Of a stretch of DNA of 64,000 nucleotides, positions 25,833 to 35,825 are shown piece after piece (position 1 is the stretch's first letter; each line of letters begins with the position of its first letter). The notes under the pieces are model-generated. The model saw only the letters and a list, made by a program, of their open reading frames with translations, was not told the origin of the DNA and did no database searches. The translations under genes and the position numbers were made by a program. Source of the DNA: CAVPKN01 sp963832835 (GTDB taxonomy: Bacteria > Chlamydiota > Chlamydiia > Chlamydiales > JAAKFR01); contig CAWHVD010000001.1 of assembly GCA_963832835.1 (NCBI GenBank), positions 434,001 through 498,000 of the forward strand, given 5' to 3'.

Positions 25833-26477
25833 CTATAGGCTGGGAGTGAAGTAATTGGTAAGGGAGAGAGTCCCCACTTGGAATACCGATGTGATAGAAC
25901 CATAGGCTGGGTGTGCGGTAAGTTTTGCCCAATAGGTTTTCTCGTGGGCTACATCGCCTAACTGACGTGCGAGAAAGAGAAGGCGGAGTGTATTCATCGC
26001 ATCTAGAGTTTGGCAGTCAGATAGAGCAGAGAGTTTTTCTTCCAGAAGGGTGGCAGCACCGAAGGCTTGCACGTAGTGCCCTTCCGAGATCAAAAGTGTG
26101 GTATGTGCATAATCTTTGTAGGCGCTCGGGAGATGTCCTTGTGCATGGTTGATCAAAGAGCGTGCGTAGTGGGAGGCTTCCTGTGCCTTTTGTTGAGAGA
26201 AAAAGGTGAGGGCGAGAACTAGGTCATACTTAGGGTGCAATTCGGGATGGCGGTCTAAAATATTTTGCACTGATTCAATCGACTCAGCAGGGAGGTACTC
26301 TCCTTTTTGGAATCTCTCAAAAATCTGCTGAGCAATAAAGAAATCGTGTTTATTTTCTTTTTGGTTGGAGTGCAGGAGGCGCTCAGACCAAGCGGCAATC
26401 GTGGCAATTGCTAAAATGCCGAGCAAAATTTTCGACCAATGTTTGCCTACAAGGGCAATCAGCTTGTTTTCTTCCAT
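25833..26477 (-). CDS. Membrane-anchored helical-repeat protein, unknown function
   Basis: A 214-residue protein with a short cytoplasmic N-terminus, one TM helix (about residues 14-30, WSKILLGILAIATIAAW) and a remainder of alpha-helical hairpins rich in Ala, Leu and His. The layout resembles YfgM-like or TPR-type periplasmic proteins that assist envelope protein handling, but I cannot assign it to a family. It is divergent from the GT9 gene across about 50 nt, so that gap should contain two promoters. The length and codon usage look like a genuine gene. Confidence 0.7.
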   Translation of the reverse strand: MEENKLIALVGKHWSKILLGILAIATIAAWSERLLHSNQKENKHDFFIAQQIFERFQKGEYLPAESIESVQNILDRHPELHPKYDLVLALTFFSQQKAQEASHYARSLINHAQGHLPSAYKDYAHTTLLISEGHYVQAFGAATLLEEKLSALSDCQTLDAMNTLRLLFLARQLGDVAHEKTYWAKLTAHPAYGSITSVFQVGTLSLTNYFTPSL

Positions 26478-26529
26478 GACACTTGCTATTTTTTAACCCT
26501 AATATTGTCGTAAAAGGTTCTTATTGTAA

Positions 26530-27510
26530 ATGGAAATAGCCATCGTCAGAAGGAATGGACTGGGCGATCTACTCTGTGCTTATCCGCTGATCTTGTATCT
26601 CCAAAAAAACAAGGGAGCTTCGGTTACCCTTTTTGTGGATCAAAGAAATGCCCCCCTGATCCCTTATTTGCCGCCTGTTCAGCACGTAGCTGTTTTTCCG
26701 GCAAAGGGATTCAAATATGGGAATATGCTAAGGATGGCACTCCGCTACTGGAAACGTTTTGATGTAGCGATTTCTGCCAAGACCTCTCCGATGAAATTGA
26801 TGAATTTTTTTCTGTTTTGCTTGGGTGCTAGGGAGCGCATTGCCTATGTCGATAAAAGCTGGAGTTCGTTTTTAATCAATCATCCGCACATTTATGACCC
26901 GGTCCTTGCCAAAAAAGAGCACCAAGCATTGAAGGGTTTACATTTGGTAGACCCCACATTGAATGAGGTCCCCGAAGCATTTTATCCCACCCTGCATATC
27001 CCGCAAGCGATACGTGATCGATACCCGCTGCCCTACAATTTCCTCAATCCGGTCGTTCTTGTATCAGCGACAACGACCAATCCGGCAAGCCGCTTAAACG
27101 CTGACCGCTACCGTGCTTTGCTCAATCGCTTGTATGCACATTGTACGTTCTCGGTTCTGATCACGGGACAAAAAAGCGATTGCGAGAGGGCTGAGGCGAT
27201 CGCAGCGGGTTTGCAAATGGAACACTATGTGCATTTTCCTCGAAATTTTGATGAGTTTATGGTATTGCTGGATGCAACAGATGTGTTTTTTGTGGGAGAT
27301 GGTGGAGTTGCTCATATCGGTGCAGCGCTTGGCAAGGCGGTAGTTGTCTTGTTTGGAGAGACAAATCCGGTTGAGTGGAGCCCGCTGAGTAAAAGGGTAA
27401 AGACGTTTTCCCATCCCGAACATGTCGATCATCTAGATGATGAAGCGATTTTTCAAGCACTAAAGAGTCAATTACAAAAGGTAGAAGACTGTGGAAGAGA
27501 CAATCTGTGA
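26530..27510 (+). CDS. Family 9 glycosyltransferase (heptosyltransferase-like)
   Basis: A 326-residue GT-B enzyme of the ADP-heptose:LPS heptosyltransferase family. The N-terminus IAIVRRNGLGDLLCAYPLI is the classical start. The C-terminal domain has DVFFVGDGGVAHIGAALGKAVV (about residues 256-277), followed by LFGETNPVEWSP, the donor-binding signature (usually D-S-G-x-x-H). It would add a sugar to the LPS inner core at the cytoplasmic membrane. Many Chlamydiaceae have a very short core without heptose, so the actual donor is uncertain. Its end overlaps parB by 20 nt. Confidence 0.85.
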   Translation: MEIAIVRRNGLGDLLCAYPLILYLQKNKGASVTLFVDQRNAPLIPYLPPVQHVAVFPAKGFKYGNMLRMALRYWKRFDVAISAKTSPMKLMNFFLFCLGARERIAYVDKSWSSFLINHPHIYDPVLAKKEHQALKGLHLVDPTLNEVPEAFYPTLHIPQAIRDRYPLPYNFLNPVVLVSATTTNPASRLNADRYRALLNRLYAHCTFSVLITGQKSDCERAEAIAAGLQMEHYVHFPRNFDEFMVLLDATDVFFVGDGGVAHIGAALGKAVVVLFGETNPVEWSPLSKRVKTFSHPEHVDHLDDEAIFQALKSQLQKVEDCGRDNL

Positions 27511-28297
27511 AGTCGATTGGGATGCCATCCGGGTTAGCCCATTTCAACCAAGACGCACTTTTTTAGAGGCGGAATTAGAGGAATTGGCTGCTTCAATCCG
27601 TACGGTTGGGCTGATCCACCCGCCTGTGGTGCGTCCTATAAAAGGGGGCGGAAAAGTACTCTATTACGAATTAATTGCTGGAGAGAGGCGCTGGAGGGCT
27701 GCGCAAAAAGCGGGTCTTGTCAAATTGAACGTCCTGGTGCGCAATTCCAGCGATGAGCACGCCGCGAGATCGACTTTGATTGAAAATGTACAGCGGGTGA
27801 ACCTCGACCCGATTGAACTAGCTGATGCCTTTAAAAAACTCATCGATGTTTTCCGCATGACGCAAGAAGAAGTGGCTGAAAAAGTGGGGAAAAAGCGATC
27901 GACGGTTGCCAATTACCTCCGCTTATTGGCGCTCCCAGAGAAAATCAAGCAGTCTGTTTCCCGTGGTGAAATTTCGATGGGACATGCCAAAGCAATTCTT
28001 TCTCTCGAGCATCCTGCTTTGCGCACACAGCTGAGCGAGCGTATTATCGAAAAACAACTCAACGTGCGCGATACTGAACGGGAAAGCCGTAAGTTGCAGC
28101 GTCAGAAAAAACAAACTATAACACAAGCTGCTCGCGACATTCACTTGGAAGAGATCGAAGAAAAACTTCAAAGTGAGCTGGGCACCAAAGTGCACATCGA
28201 CCATACCAAGAATGGTGGGAAAATCACTCTCCATTACTACAGCATGGATGATCTGGATAGACTGCTTATATGCTTAGGGATCACATCCATAGGATAA
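27491..28297 (+). CDS. parB: Chromosome-partitioning protein ParB
   Basis: A 268-residue ParB/Spo0J protein. The N-terminal domain begins with the SPFQPRR motif, has LAASIRTVGLIHPPVVRP and the CTP-binding GERRWRAAQKAG box (about residues 66-77). The ENVQRVNLDPIELADAF segment and the HTH TQEEVAEKVGKKRSTVANYLRLL (about residues 122-144) follow, then a C-terminal dimerisation part. The start is a GTG inside the GT9 gene. It matches the CT688 position. No parA or clear parS cluster is visible nearby. Confidence 0.95.
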   Translation: MEETICEVDWDAIRVSPFQPRRTFLEAELEELAASIRTVGLIHPPVVRPIKGGGKVLYYELIAGERRWRAAQKAGLVKLNVLVRNSSDEHAARSTLIENVQRVNLDPIELADAFKKLIDVFRMTQEEVAEKVGKKRSTVANYLRLLALPEKIKQSVSRGEISMGHAKAILSLEHPALRTQLSERIIEKQLNVRDTERESRKLQRQKKQTITQAARDIHLEEIEEKLQSELGTKVHIDHTKNGGKITLHYYSMDDLDRLLICLGITSIG

Positions 28298-28831
28298 GTT
28301 AAACCCGACTTTGACAGTTGGTTTGCAATAGCCTTTCAGAAAACGAGTTCACCATTGGAGTTTTTTGGTTTTGAGATTTTCATGATGCTTGGTAACGGCG
28401 CCATCTTTTAATGATCGCTTCTCGCTAAGGTGTAAAAACATGAGCTTCGAAGCGATCATTCAAAGCTGACAGTCTCCTTGCACTATGACGTTCGGGTTTT
28501 TCACTTAAGGAATTTTCCATCTTCACAATACTTTCTTTTCTGTCTTCGTCTTCTTCCGCCTAACATCATTCATGGACGTTTCTTTTCCAGGTCTACTCTC
28601 CTGCCGTTTCCGGTCACATGGATTGTCTCCACGCTTGATAGATACTAAAACGTCCTCCGAAGTACTGGTTTCGGCGTGAGCCTATAGATCTCGCTGCTTG
28701 TGTTCGTCGACGCTACCAAGCTGCTTCTGGTTTGCCATGACTTTTTAAGTGCGTACGGAAAATGTATTGCTCACCACTCACACCTTTGCTATCCTTTAGC
28801 AATTAAAATTTTGTTAATAGATAAATCACAT
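28298..28831. other. Intergenic region before the Rhs gene
   Basis: Over 500 nt without a recognisable gene. The segment 28409-28466 (GATCGCTTCTCGCTAAGG, ACATGAGCTTCGAAGCGATC) matches the core of the family-1 repeat with several substitutions and no terminal repeats, so it is an eroded copy. The remainder (28490-28790) has no convincing frame. The long frame of the Rhs gene opens at 28700, but its signal peptide begins at 28832. Confidence 0.5.
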
Positions 28832-31800
28832 ATGTGCTTCCGACTTTTAATCTTTCTTCTAGTTTATCTTTGCTATTACCAGACAGACGCGGCAGAGCCA
28901 CTGTCTGCTTCCTTGCTGTGCTCGACAGCTTCTGACCCTGATGCCATGGTTGAAAAATGCGTCAATGCTCTCAATGGCGACTATTGCGAAGTAGTCGCTG
29001 ACTTGATTATACCGGGCCCAGACCCCCTGATTCTCCAGCGCTTTCACAATTCCAAAAATTATGTCACTGGTCAAGGGTATGGAGGATGGCGCATCTTTCC
29101 ACAAATGCTCTTAGTTCTGGGAAAAGACCCATTAAAAAAAGAGTGTAAAGTCGGAGGTGAGCGATTTGAATGGACTTACGCCTTTACGGGAGAAAGATCG
29201 GGCAGTATTCTCACTTATAGCGGTTGGAAACGCATTGAGGGTGATACCAAAGATCCTCTTAAAATCAATGCTCAAAAAGATGCTTTAGGGCTCGTCAACA
29301 CCTATGCTGGAGAGATCGATGGCCAGACAAATCATTTGAATAACTGCCTTCATATCAAGGGTGACACATGCACAGTAGTTCTAGGCGATGGAACAAAGCG
29401 CCTCTTTCAAAAAACTGTGCTCCCTCCTACAACTCCTTTTTGCAACCTCCATGCTGAGCTAAGTTCCAAAGTCATTCAACCTACTTATTATAGACTTATT
29501 TTAGAAACTCTCCCAAGCGGCAATAGTATCCTTTTTTCCTACAGTGAGGCGGGTCAGCTTGCTCACATTGAAATGCAAAACAAATCACAAAAACCCCATA
29601 GCTGGATCCAATTTAACTTAAAGGGTAATACACTCACTTTAGAGACAAGCGATGCCCGCAGCATCCACTACAAGTTCGATAACTTCAACGGAACTACGGT
29701 CTTAAAAGAGGTCTCAGGCACCCACTGCATCCCTTCTATTTACGATTATCAACTCAAGGGTAAAACCTGTTTTCTGATCCGAAAACGTTTTCCTGAAGGA
29801 CGTTTTTTAGAAATTGAGTACGAGACCCAAGGAAGAGTAGCTGCCCTAAAAAAACCTCATCCAGACTCTGGTAAACCTTTCCTTGCAAAACAATTTTACT
29901 ATGGAGTTGGTTATACTGATGTTTTAAATACTTTTAAGGTAAAAACTCGCTATTACTATGATGATCGATTGCAATTAACCGCTCTCGATTATTTTAACGA
30001 AACCGATTCTCTCTACCGTACCGACCACAAGTATTATGGCGCTGCCAAAAAGGCAACCTATCTGATCGCCCGCACTGTCGCCGACGGGACAGGCCGCGTC
30101 TTTTCCTACAGGACTTTCAAATATGACGAATCTGGCAATATCCTTGAAGAAAAACTATATGGCAACCTAACTGGCAAGGAAGATCCTAACTTAAATGTAG
30201 ATGATAAAGGCAGCCTCTTAAATCCCGATGAAGCCGAATACCACACCAAAACCTTTACGTACTCTAAAGATGGCTTTAACCTCATTACCTCTTTGGGGGA
30301 CTGCAAAGGCAATCAAACCACCTATCACTATCAACCTGGGACAAACCTCCTCATCAAAAAATTCATTCGAGATAAAAACGGCATCCGCAATCGGGAATTT
30401 CGTTTTTACAATGACGATGGCGTTTGCATTAAAACGATAGAGGATGGCAGCTCCGAAGAAAAACCAGATGCTTTATCTTGGGGAACATCGGAAAGACATA
30501 TTACTTATATTAGACCCAAACTTGAGCTGCCGGCTATTGGACTGCCTGAAACCATCGAAGAAAAAGCTCTCGACCTCAAAACAAAGCAAGAAATCCTCAT
30601 CAAAAAACTCGTGAATACCTATTCCCCTCAAGGTCATCTGCTCTCTTGCTCCACCTTTGGATCAGATGGATCTTTTGGGTTTTCAGTTAGCAAAACTTAT
30701 AACCATTTGGGACAACCCCTAACTGAAACCGATCCAGAGGGTAAAACGATTACCCATACCTACAATCCATGCGGGGATCTTATCCTCACAAAAATCCCCC
30801 ACGAGCAAAAAACCATCGAGAAAAAATATGATCTGCTTGGGCGGCTTGTCTCCCATGCCGAAAAAGCGGGAGGCTTAACTGCTCAAGAATATTACAACTA
30901 CGATCTGCTCGGCCGAAAAATTTCCTTAAAAGACCGCTTTGGCCATCCGACAACCTATGCATATAATGCCTTTGACAGACTGGTTACAGTCATTTACCCT
31001 ACTGTCCTAGATGTTGATGGAAATCAGGTAAATCCTACTTTTTCCTATACGTATGACATTTTCGGCAATGCAATTACCATCACCGATCCCAAAGGGAATA
31101 TCACCCGAAAAGCCTATAATCTGAGAGGCAGCCCTGCGCGCATCTATTATCCTGATGGTTCTTCAGAGCTTTTTAAGTATGACCCAGAAGGGAGCCTACA
31201 CCGCTCATTAACACTCGACCGGATGATCACAGTGTATGAGTATGACTATCTCGGCCGTCCTATCTACGAAGAGGATATGACAGCTTCTGATACCGGAGTC
31301 TCTTCTTTTTATAAAAGCAGATCTCGCAGCTACAATGGCTTTCGCTGCACCTCTTTTAAAGATGACCAGCACTTTACAGATTATAAATATGATCCGGCTG
31401 GTAGAGTCATTGCTGTTATTCAACACAAGTCTGGGGAAGGAGACAACCACCCCGATACCCGCAAAACAGAGATCATGTATGATTCCTTAGGCAGGGAAGC
31501 GAAGAAAAAAGTGTGGTTTGATACAGGAGTCACTGACTATTCCCTCACCCATTTCATCTATGACTTTTTGAACAACGTCGTTGAAAAAAGAATAGAAGAT
31601 GCTCAAGGCAATACTCTCTTACAAAAAAACTTTGTTTATGACAGCTCTGGACGATGTATTGAAGAAATGGATGGGCAGACTCATATCACAACTACCTATG
31701 ACTCTTTTGGGGAACCCATCTCTTACAAGGATTCAGCCGGCAACATCACACAGATCCTCATTGATTATGGGAGTCCTTTAAGAAAAACCGTCATAAATCC

Positions 31801-34315
31801 ATTGAGCATGGCAACTGACATGGAATTCGACGCCCTCGGACGTTTGACTTCCATTGCCAAAAAAGATGCCAATGGCGTTCTGCTCTCTTCTCAAACCCTT
31901 CTTTATGATGCTGCAGGAAACAAATGTGTCGAAAAAAATGGAGTCATCATTGACGGCCAGCTCAAAGAGATTCAAGTCACTCGCTGGATCTATGGACCGA
32001 TGGGACGACTGGAAAAGCTCATTGAAGCTGAAGGCTCTCCTGAAGAAAAGGTGACCTCTTTTGCATATAATAACCTAGGTCAACTTGTTTCCCAAGACCT
32101 TCCAGGTGCTGCCAAACCTCTCAGTTATACTTATAATAAAGTAGGACACCTTTATAAAGTCCAGTACGATTCTCCAGACAAAGAGCTTTGCATTTCTAAT
32201 AGTTATTCATATGATCGAGAGGGCAATGTAACCTCCGCTCATGCGCTCTATGGGATCTCCATACAAAGGGAGTGTAATATTTATGGACAGGTGACCAAAG
32301 AAACTGTCAGCGATGGGGAGGGGAAATATACAATCAGCTGTCAGTATGACAGGAAAGGGAGATTAAAAGGGGTTATCCTCCCTGATGGCTCATCCATTGG
32401 CTATACCTATGATGCTCTTTTTGGAAGGGAGGTCATCCGTGTTGCAGCTAATGACACCGAAATGTATCGACATACCTATACTTATGACACATCTGGAAGG
32501 CTACAGGAAGAGACTCTGATCGGCTACTGCGGAGACCGGATCACGCAATATGAGGCAGGGCGCAAATCTCAGATCTCTACAGACCATATCATTGAGAAAA
32601 AGACCTATGATGCTTTGGGGCATCTAACGTCTGTAATAAAAAGAGCCGAATTTGAAGCCCTTGATGAAACCTATAGCTACAATGCCCTCTCTCAACTCAT
32701 CTCTGATTCCCAAAATCATTACGCTTATGACTCTGTCGATAACCGCTTAAAAATAAATCAAAAGACATTGCTCTGTAACAGTCTTAATCAACTGATTCAA
32801 GCAGGTCAAACCGAGTGTGCATATGATCCCTTGGGCAATCTTTCGAGAAAAATCCAAGATGGAGAAGAGACAGTTTTTACAAGCAACATCCTTTCTCAGT
32901 TGGCTTCGGTAAAAAAAGTCGATCAGACAGCTCTCTATTTCTCTTACGATCCTTTCGGCAGATGCCTTACCAAAAAAGTCTGCGATATCTCCGATAAAAA
33001 CAAAAAAACACTCTCAGTTTCCCGTAGCCTGTACTTGGGCAATCATGAACTTGGAAAGTTAAATGCCCAAGGGCAGATCACCCACTTACGCATCCTTGGA
33101 CTCTCTGGAGATCAAGTTGCTCATAAAAGTGTTGCAATAGAACTTGAAGGCAGAATCTTCGCTCCCCTGCACGACAGCGCTGGCAATCTAGCTGCTCTTT
33201 TAGATCCTGACTCCAGGGAGGTAGTCGAAAGTTATGCCTATTCAGCTTTTGGTGAGGTGAAGATTTATGCTGATGGACGTGAAGTTTCAAGATCTTGCGT
33301 AGGCAACCCCTGGAGATTTGCCGAAAAGCCCATCGACGAAGAAACAGGTCTGATCTATTTCGGTTTTCGCTACTACGATCCCATCCTCGGCCGTTTTATT
33401 TCAAAAGACCCTTCTGGCCAGGATGGCCCAAACCTTTACGCCTATTTGCATAATAACCCCATCAATTACGTCGACCATTTTGGACTCGAGACCGATGAGT
33501 TTGAAGAATACTACTATGGGGATGTAGAAAAACATTGTTATTGCGAAACACATCGCACTTGTAAAAGAGGCGGAGATCTCGATAAAACGGTCGGGTCTGG
33601 GCTGCCTACCATTAGGCATTCTTATACATTTGAACAAATGTTTGCGGTTCCTTTAGGGATGGATCCCTGGAAGCAACATTTTATGTATGAACCCTCCAAG
33701 ATTTACCAAGAGGGAGGAGAAGAAAGACCTGACCTTGGAATAGGGTTTGCCAATGGGATGGGCAATGATTTTGAGAGTGCTCGAGCAAGCGCTGAATATC
33801 TTTCACGTCTCGCAGGTGGCTATTGTGTGCATGCCGTCTATAATGCTACCCATGGTCACCGAGCCGACCTCTTAGAGTGTAAGCTTGGCTTAAGCTATAT
33901 TGCCACAGAGCCGGTGCGCCTTATTCATCAGATGTGGAATAGCTTTTTTGAAAGAAGCTCAGCTTCTGCCAAATTCTTAATGGTTTGCCATAGTCAGGGA
34001 GCTATTCATGTACGCAACGCCCTGCTGGATTATCCACCGGAACTCAGAGAGAGGATTATCGTAGTAGCCATTGCTCCTGGTGCCTACATGTATCAAGAAT
34101 CCTGTGCACAGGTCATTCATTACCGCAATGCTTCCGCATGGAGAGATCTAGTGCCTCGTATTGATAGAGAAGGGGCTGTTAGGAGTAAAGAGACCATTGT
34201 TGATATAACCTCACATCCTCAAGCGGGATTATTTGATCATGGTTTTCTTAGTTTAACTTATAAACCATATTTAGAAGGTAGACTACTCGATGTTATTAAG
34301 GGCAAAAAAATATAA
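28832..34315 (+). CDS. Secreted Rhs/YD-repeat protein with serine-hydrolase-like C-terminus
   Basis: A protein of about 1827 residues. The start is set at the ATG at 28832 because it gives a clean signal peptide (MCFRLLIFLLVYLCYYQTDA). An N-terminal Rhs-type domain (LIIPGPDPLILQRFHNS) is followed by more than 20 YD repeats (for example YDLLGRLVSH, YDSLGREAKK). The Rhs core then ends in GFRYYDPILGRFISKDPSGQDG and NPINYVDHFGL. The last 275 residues differ: GIGFANGMGNDFESA, YNATHGHRADLLEC, ATEPVRLIHQMW, MVCHSQGAIHVRNALL and DHGFLSL. CHSQG carries a likely nucleophile Ser (codon 33992-33994). From memory this resembles the chlamydial DUF687 family of predicted alpha/beta hydrolases. In Rhs proteins the variable tip is usually the effector. 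It is inserted between parB and dppF. Confidence 0.85.
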   Translation: MCFRLLIFLLVYLCYYQTDAAEPLSASLLCSTASDPDAMVEKCVNALNGDYCEVVADLIIPGPDPLILQRFHNSKNYVTGQGYGGWRIFPQMLLVLGKDPLKKECKVGGERFEWTYAFTGERSGSILTYSGWKRIEGDTKDPLKINAQKDALGLVNTYAGEIDGQTNHLNNCLHIKGDTCTVVLGDGTKRLFQKTVLPPTTPFCNLHAELSSKVIQPTYYRLILETLPSGNSILFSYSEAGQLAHIEMQNKSQKPHSWIQFNLKGNTLTLETSDARSIHYKFDNFNGTTVLKEVSGTHCIPSIYDYQLKGKTCFLIRKRFPEGRFLEIEYETQGRVAALKKPHPDSGKPFLAKQFYYGVGYTDVLNTFKVKTRYYYDDRLQLTALDYFNETDSLYRTDHKYYGAAKKATYLIARTVADGTGRVFSYRTFKYDESGNILEEKLYGNLTGKEDPNLNVDDKGSLLNPDEAEYHTKTFTYSKDGFNLITSLGDCKGNQTTYHYQPGTNLLIKKFIRDKNGIRNREFRFYNDDGVCIKTIEDGSSEEKPDALSWGTSERHITYIRPKLELPAIGLPETIEEKALDLKTKQEILIKKLVNTYSPQGHLLSCSTFGSDGSFGFSVSKTYNHLGQPLTETDPEGKTITHTYNPCGDLILTKIPHEQKTIEKKYDLLGRLVSHAEKAGGLTAQEYYNYDLLGRKISLKDRFGHPTTYAYNAFDRLVTVIYPTVLDVDGNQVNPTFSYTYDIFGNAITITDPKGNITRKAYNLRGSPARIYYPDGSSELFKYDPEGSLHRSLTLDRMITVYEYDYLGRPIYEEDMTASDTGVSSFYKSRSRSYNGFRCTSFKDDQHFTDYKYDPAGRVIAVIQHKSGEGDNHPDTRKTEIMYDSLGREAKKKVWFDTGVTDYSLTHFIYDFLNNVVEKRIEDAQGNTLLQKNFVYDSSGRCIEEMDGQTHITTTYDSFGEPISYKDSAGNITQILIDYGSPLRKTVINPLSMATDMEFDALGRLTSIAKKDANGVLLSSQTLLYDAAGNKCVEKNGVIIDGQLKEIQVTRWIYGPMGRLEKLIEAEGSPEEKVTSFAYNNLGQLVSQDLPGAAKPLSYTYNKVGHLYKVQYDSPDKELCISNSYSYDREGNVTSAHALYGISIQRECNIYGQVTKETVSDGEGKYTISCQYDRKGRLKGVILPDGSSIGYTYDALFGREVIRVAANDTEMYRHTYTYDTSGRLQEETLIGYCGDRITQYEAGRKSQISTDHIIEKKTYDALGHLTSVIKRAEFEALDETYSYNALSQLISDSQNHYAYDSVDNRLKINQKTLLCNSLNQLIQAGQTECAYDPLGNLSRKIQDGEETVFTSNILSQLASVKKVDQTALYFSYDPFGRCLTKKVCDISDKNKKTLSVSRSLYLGNHELGKLNAQGQITHLRILGLSGDQVAHKSVAIELEGRIFAPLHDSAGNLAALLDPDSREVVESYAYSAFGEVKIYADGREVSRSCVGNPWRFAEKPIDEETGLIYFGFRYYDPILGRFISKDPSGQDGPNLYAYLHNNPINYVDHFGLETDEFEEYYYGDVEKHCYCETHRTCKRGGDLDKTVGSGLPTIRHSYTFEQMFAVPLGMDPWKQHFMYEPSKIYQEGGEERPDLGIGFANGMGNDFESARASAEYLSRLAGGYCVHAVYNATHGHRADLLECKLGLSYIATEPVRLIHQMWNSFFERSSASAKFLMVCHSQGAIHVRNALLDYPPELRERIIVVAIAPGAYMYQESCAQVIHYRNASAWRDLVPRIDREGAVRSKETIVDITSHPQAGLFDHGFLSLTYKPYLEGRLLDVIKGKKI

Positions 34316-34878
34316 TGAGACATTTACTTCTAATACTTATACTTTTTTTTATGTGTAGTTGTGAAAATTCACATACCAAATATCAAATTTCTGATCGAGA
34401 AAAGGCCGTAAATAAGCAGCTGGTATATAGTGCAAAAATGTTAAGCACAAAATATAACATACGCCCTTGCGCAACTTCTGTAGCTATGCCAAATGGTAAT
34501 ATTCAGTATCTTGAATTAGAGTTTGATGTAACAGGACCGTTGTCCAAAAACACTATTAGAAAAATATTGCTAACTAGTGTGCATGACTTTCTTGATAATA
34601 TTAATAATGACAACACATTATGTACTTATCTAAAAAATGGTCATTTAGATATTACAGAAGTCGGAATAGGATTATTTTTCTTTGATTCTAAGCATTATCC
34701 TATAAATAAACCGAATATTAGTATGGCATCTATTAAAAAAGGCATTATTCGATATTACAGGCGTGATCCTGATGCAGTGTCAATTTTTGACATAGAAGAG
34801 ACTGAAGAGTCATATGATGAAGCACTCCGGATACTCAAAAATGAATGCAAGCCTATTGACATCTCACCCAAAGGGTGA
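34315..34878 (+). CDS. Small lipoprotein, candidate partner or immunity protein of the Rhs protein
   Basis: A 187-residue protein with a lipoprotein signal (LLLILILFFMCSC, lipobox Cys16). The mature part is a mixed alpha/beta domain that I do not recognise. Its ATG overlaps the Rhs stop codon (TAATG), so it is translated from the same message. The base composition is clearly more AT-rich than the Rhs gene. By position it is where Rhs systems keep their immunity gene. A membrane-anchored lipoprotein would suit a hydrolase acting in the periplasm or at membranes, as with Tli proteins of T6SS lipases. This role is inference only. Confidence 0.65.
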   Translation: MRHLLLILILFFMCSCENSHTKYQISDREKAVNKQLVYSAKMLSTKYNIRPCATSVAMPNGNIQYLELEFDVTGPLSKNTIRKILLTSVHDFLDNINNDNTLCTYLKNGHLDITEVGIGLFFFDSKHYPINKPNISMASIKKGIIRYYRRDPDAVSIFDIEETEESYDEALRILKNECKPIDISPKG

Positions 34879-35015
34879 GTCATTGCTGATGATTGGGTAG
34901 AGGTTAATCTTTGGGCGACCGCAAATATCGAGTGGCTTAAGTATCTGCCTACATGGAATTTCCTCCCACGATACGCTGAGTCGATTCTTTCGTTATTGAG
35001 ATCCACAGTCGTTGT

Positions 35016-35825
35016 TTAATTTGTGCTATGGGTGAGGTGGATTGTGGGGATGGAGTTGAGCAGGGTTTGGGTATAGGGATGTTGGGGGCGGTTAAACACT
35101 TTTTCTGTGTGCCCCTCTTCTACGATTTTGCCTTGATGCATGACAAGGATGCGGTCGCATAAATGACGGACGACCGACAGGTCATGGGAGATAAAGAGAT
35201 AACTCAGTTGAAAATTCTTTTTTAAATCCATTAATAAATTGAGCACTTGAGCCTGCACAGACAGGTCTAATGCGGATGTGATTTCATCGCAGATGATCAG
35301 TTCGGGGCGTAAAATCAGGGCTCTTCCTATGGAAATCCGCTGTTGCTGGCCACCCGAAAATTGATGGGGATATTGGTTTAAGGCGGCAGAAGAGATCCCT
35401 ACTTTTTGCAAAATGTGCACAGTCACTTCTTCCTGTTCTTTTTTTGTTGTCACTATTTTGTGGAATAGAATGGACTCTCCCACGTTTTCTAGGATCGTTT
35501 TACGTGGGTTGAGTGAAGCAAGTGGGTCCTGGAATACCATCTGCACTTTGGGACGCAGTTTTCTCAGTTGCGAGGAGGAGGAGTGCGTGATATTTTGACC
35601 CAAAAAAAATGTTTGGCCACCTGTGGGTTCAATCAGCCGGATCGCAGTACGCCCGGCAGTACTTTTACCCGATCCCGATTCTCCTACAAGGCCTACGATT
35701 TCTCCTGAGTCCACATGGAAGGAGATGCCGTCCACGGCTTTCACAGCGCCCACGCAGCGTCGGAAAATTCCTTTTCGGATGGGAAAGTGTTTTTTTAAAT
35801 CGTTTACTTCAAGTAATTTCTTCAT
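35016..35825 (-). CDS. dppF: Oligopeptide/dipeptide ABC transporter ATPase (DppF)
   Basis: A 269-residue ATPase of the peptide/nickel (Opp/Dpp) ABC family. It starts MKKLLEVNDLKKHFPIRKG, the normal beginning. Walker A is GESGSGKST, the signature is FSGGQQQRISIGRAL and Walker B is LIICDEITSALDLS. The frame stays open upstream to 36143, but that part overlaps dppD in another frame and is not coding. It overlaps dppD by 17 nt. It corresponds to CT689. No permease or binding protein gene is adjacent, so it may energise the Opp permeases encoded at 59-62 kb, which lack their own ATPases in the window. Confidence 0.93.
   Translation of the reverse strand: MKKLLEVNDLKKHFPIRKGIFRRCVGAVKAVDGISFHVDSGEIVGLVGESGSGKSTAGRTAIRLIEPTGGQTFFLGQNITHSSSSQLRKLRPKVQMVFQDPLASLNPRKTILENVGESILFHKIVTTKKEQEEVTVHILQKVGISSAALNQYPHQFSGGQQQRISIGRALILRPELIICDEITSALDLSVQAQVLNLLMDLKKNFQLSYLFISHDLSVVRHLCDRILVMHQGKIVEEGHTEKVFNRPQHPYTQTLLNSIPTIHLTHSTN

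Noticed and set aside
28700..28831. N-terminal 44 residues of the long Rhs frame
   Set aside because: A typical signal peptide begins at the ATG at 28832, and the upstream part would block Sec export.
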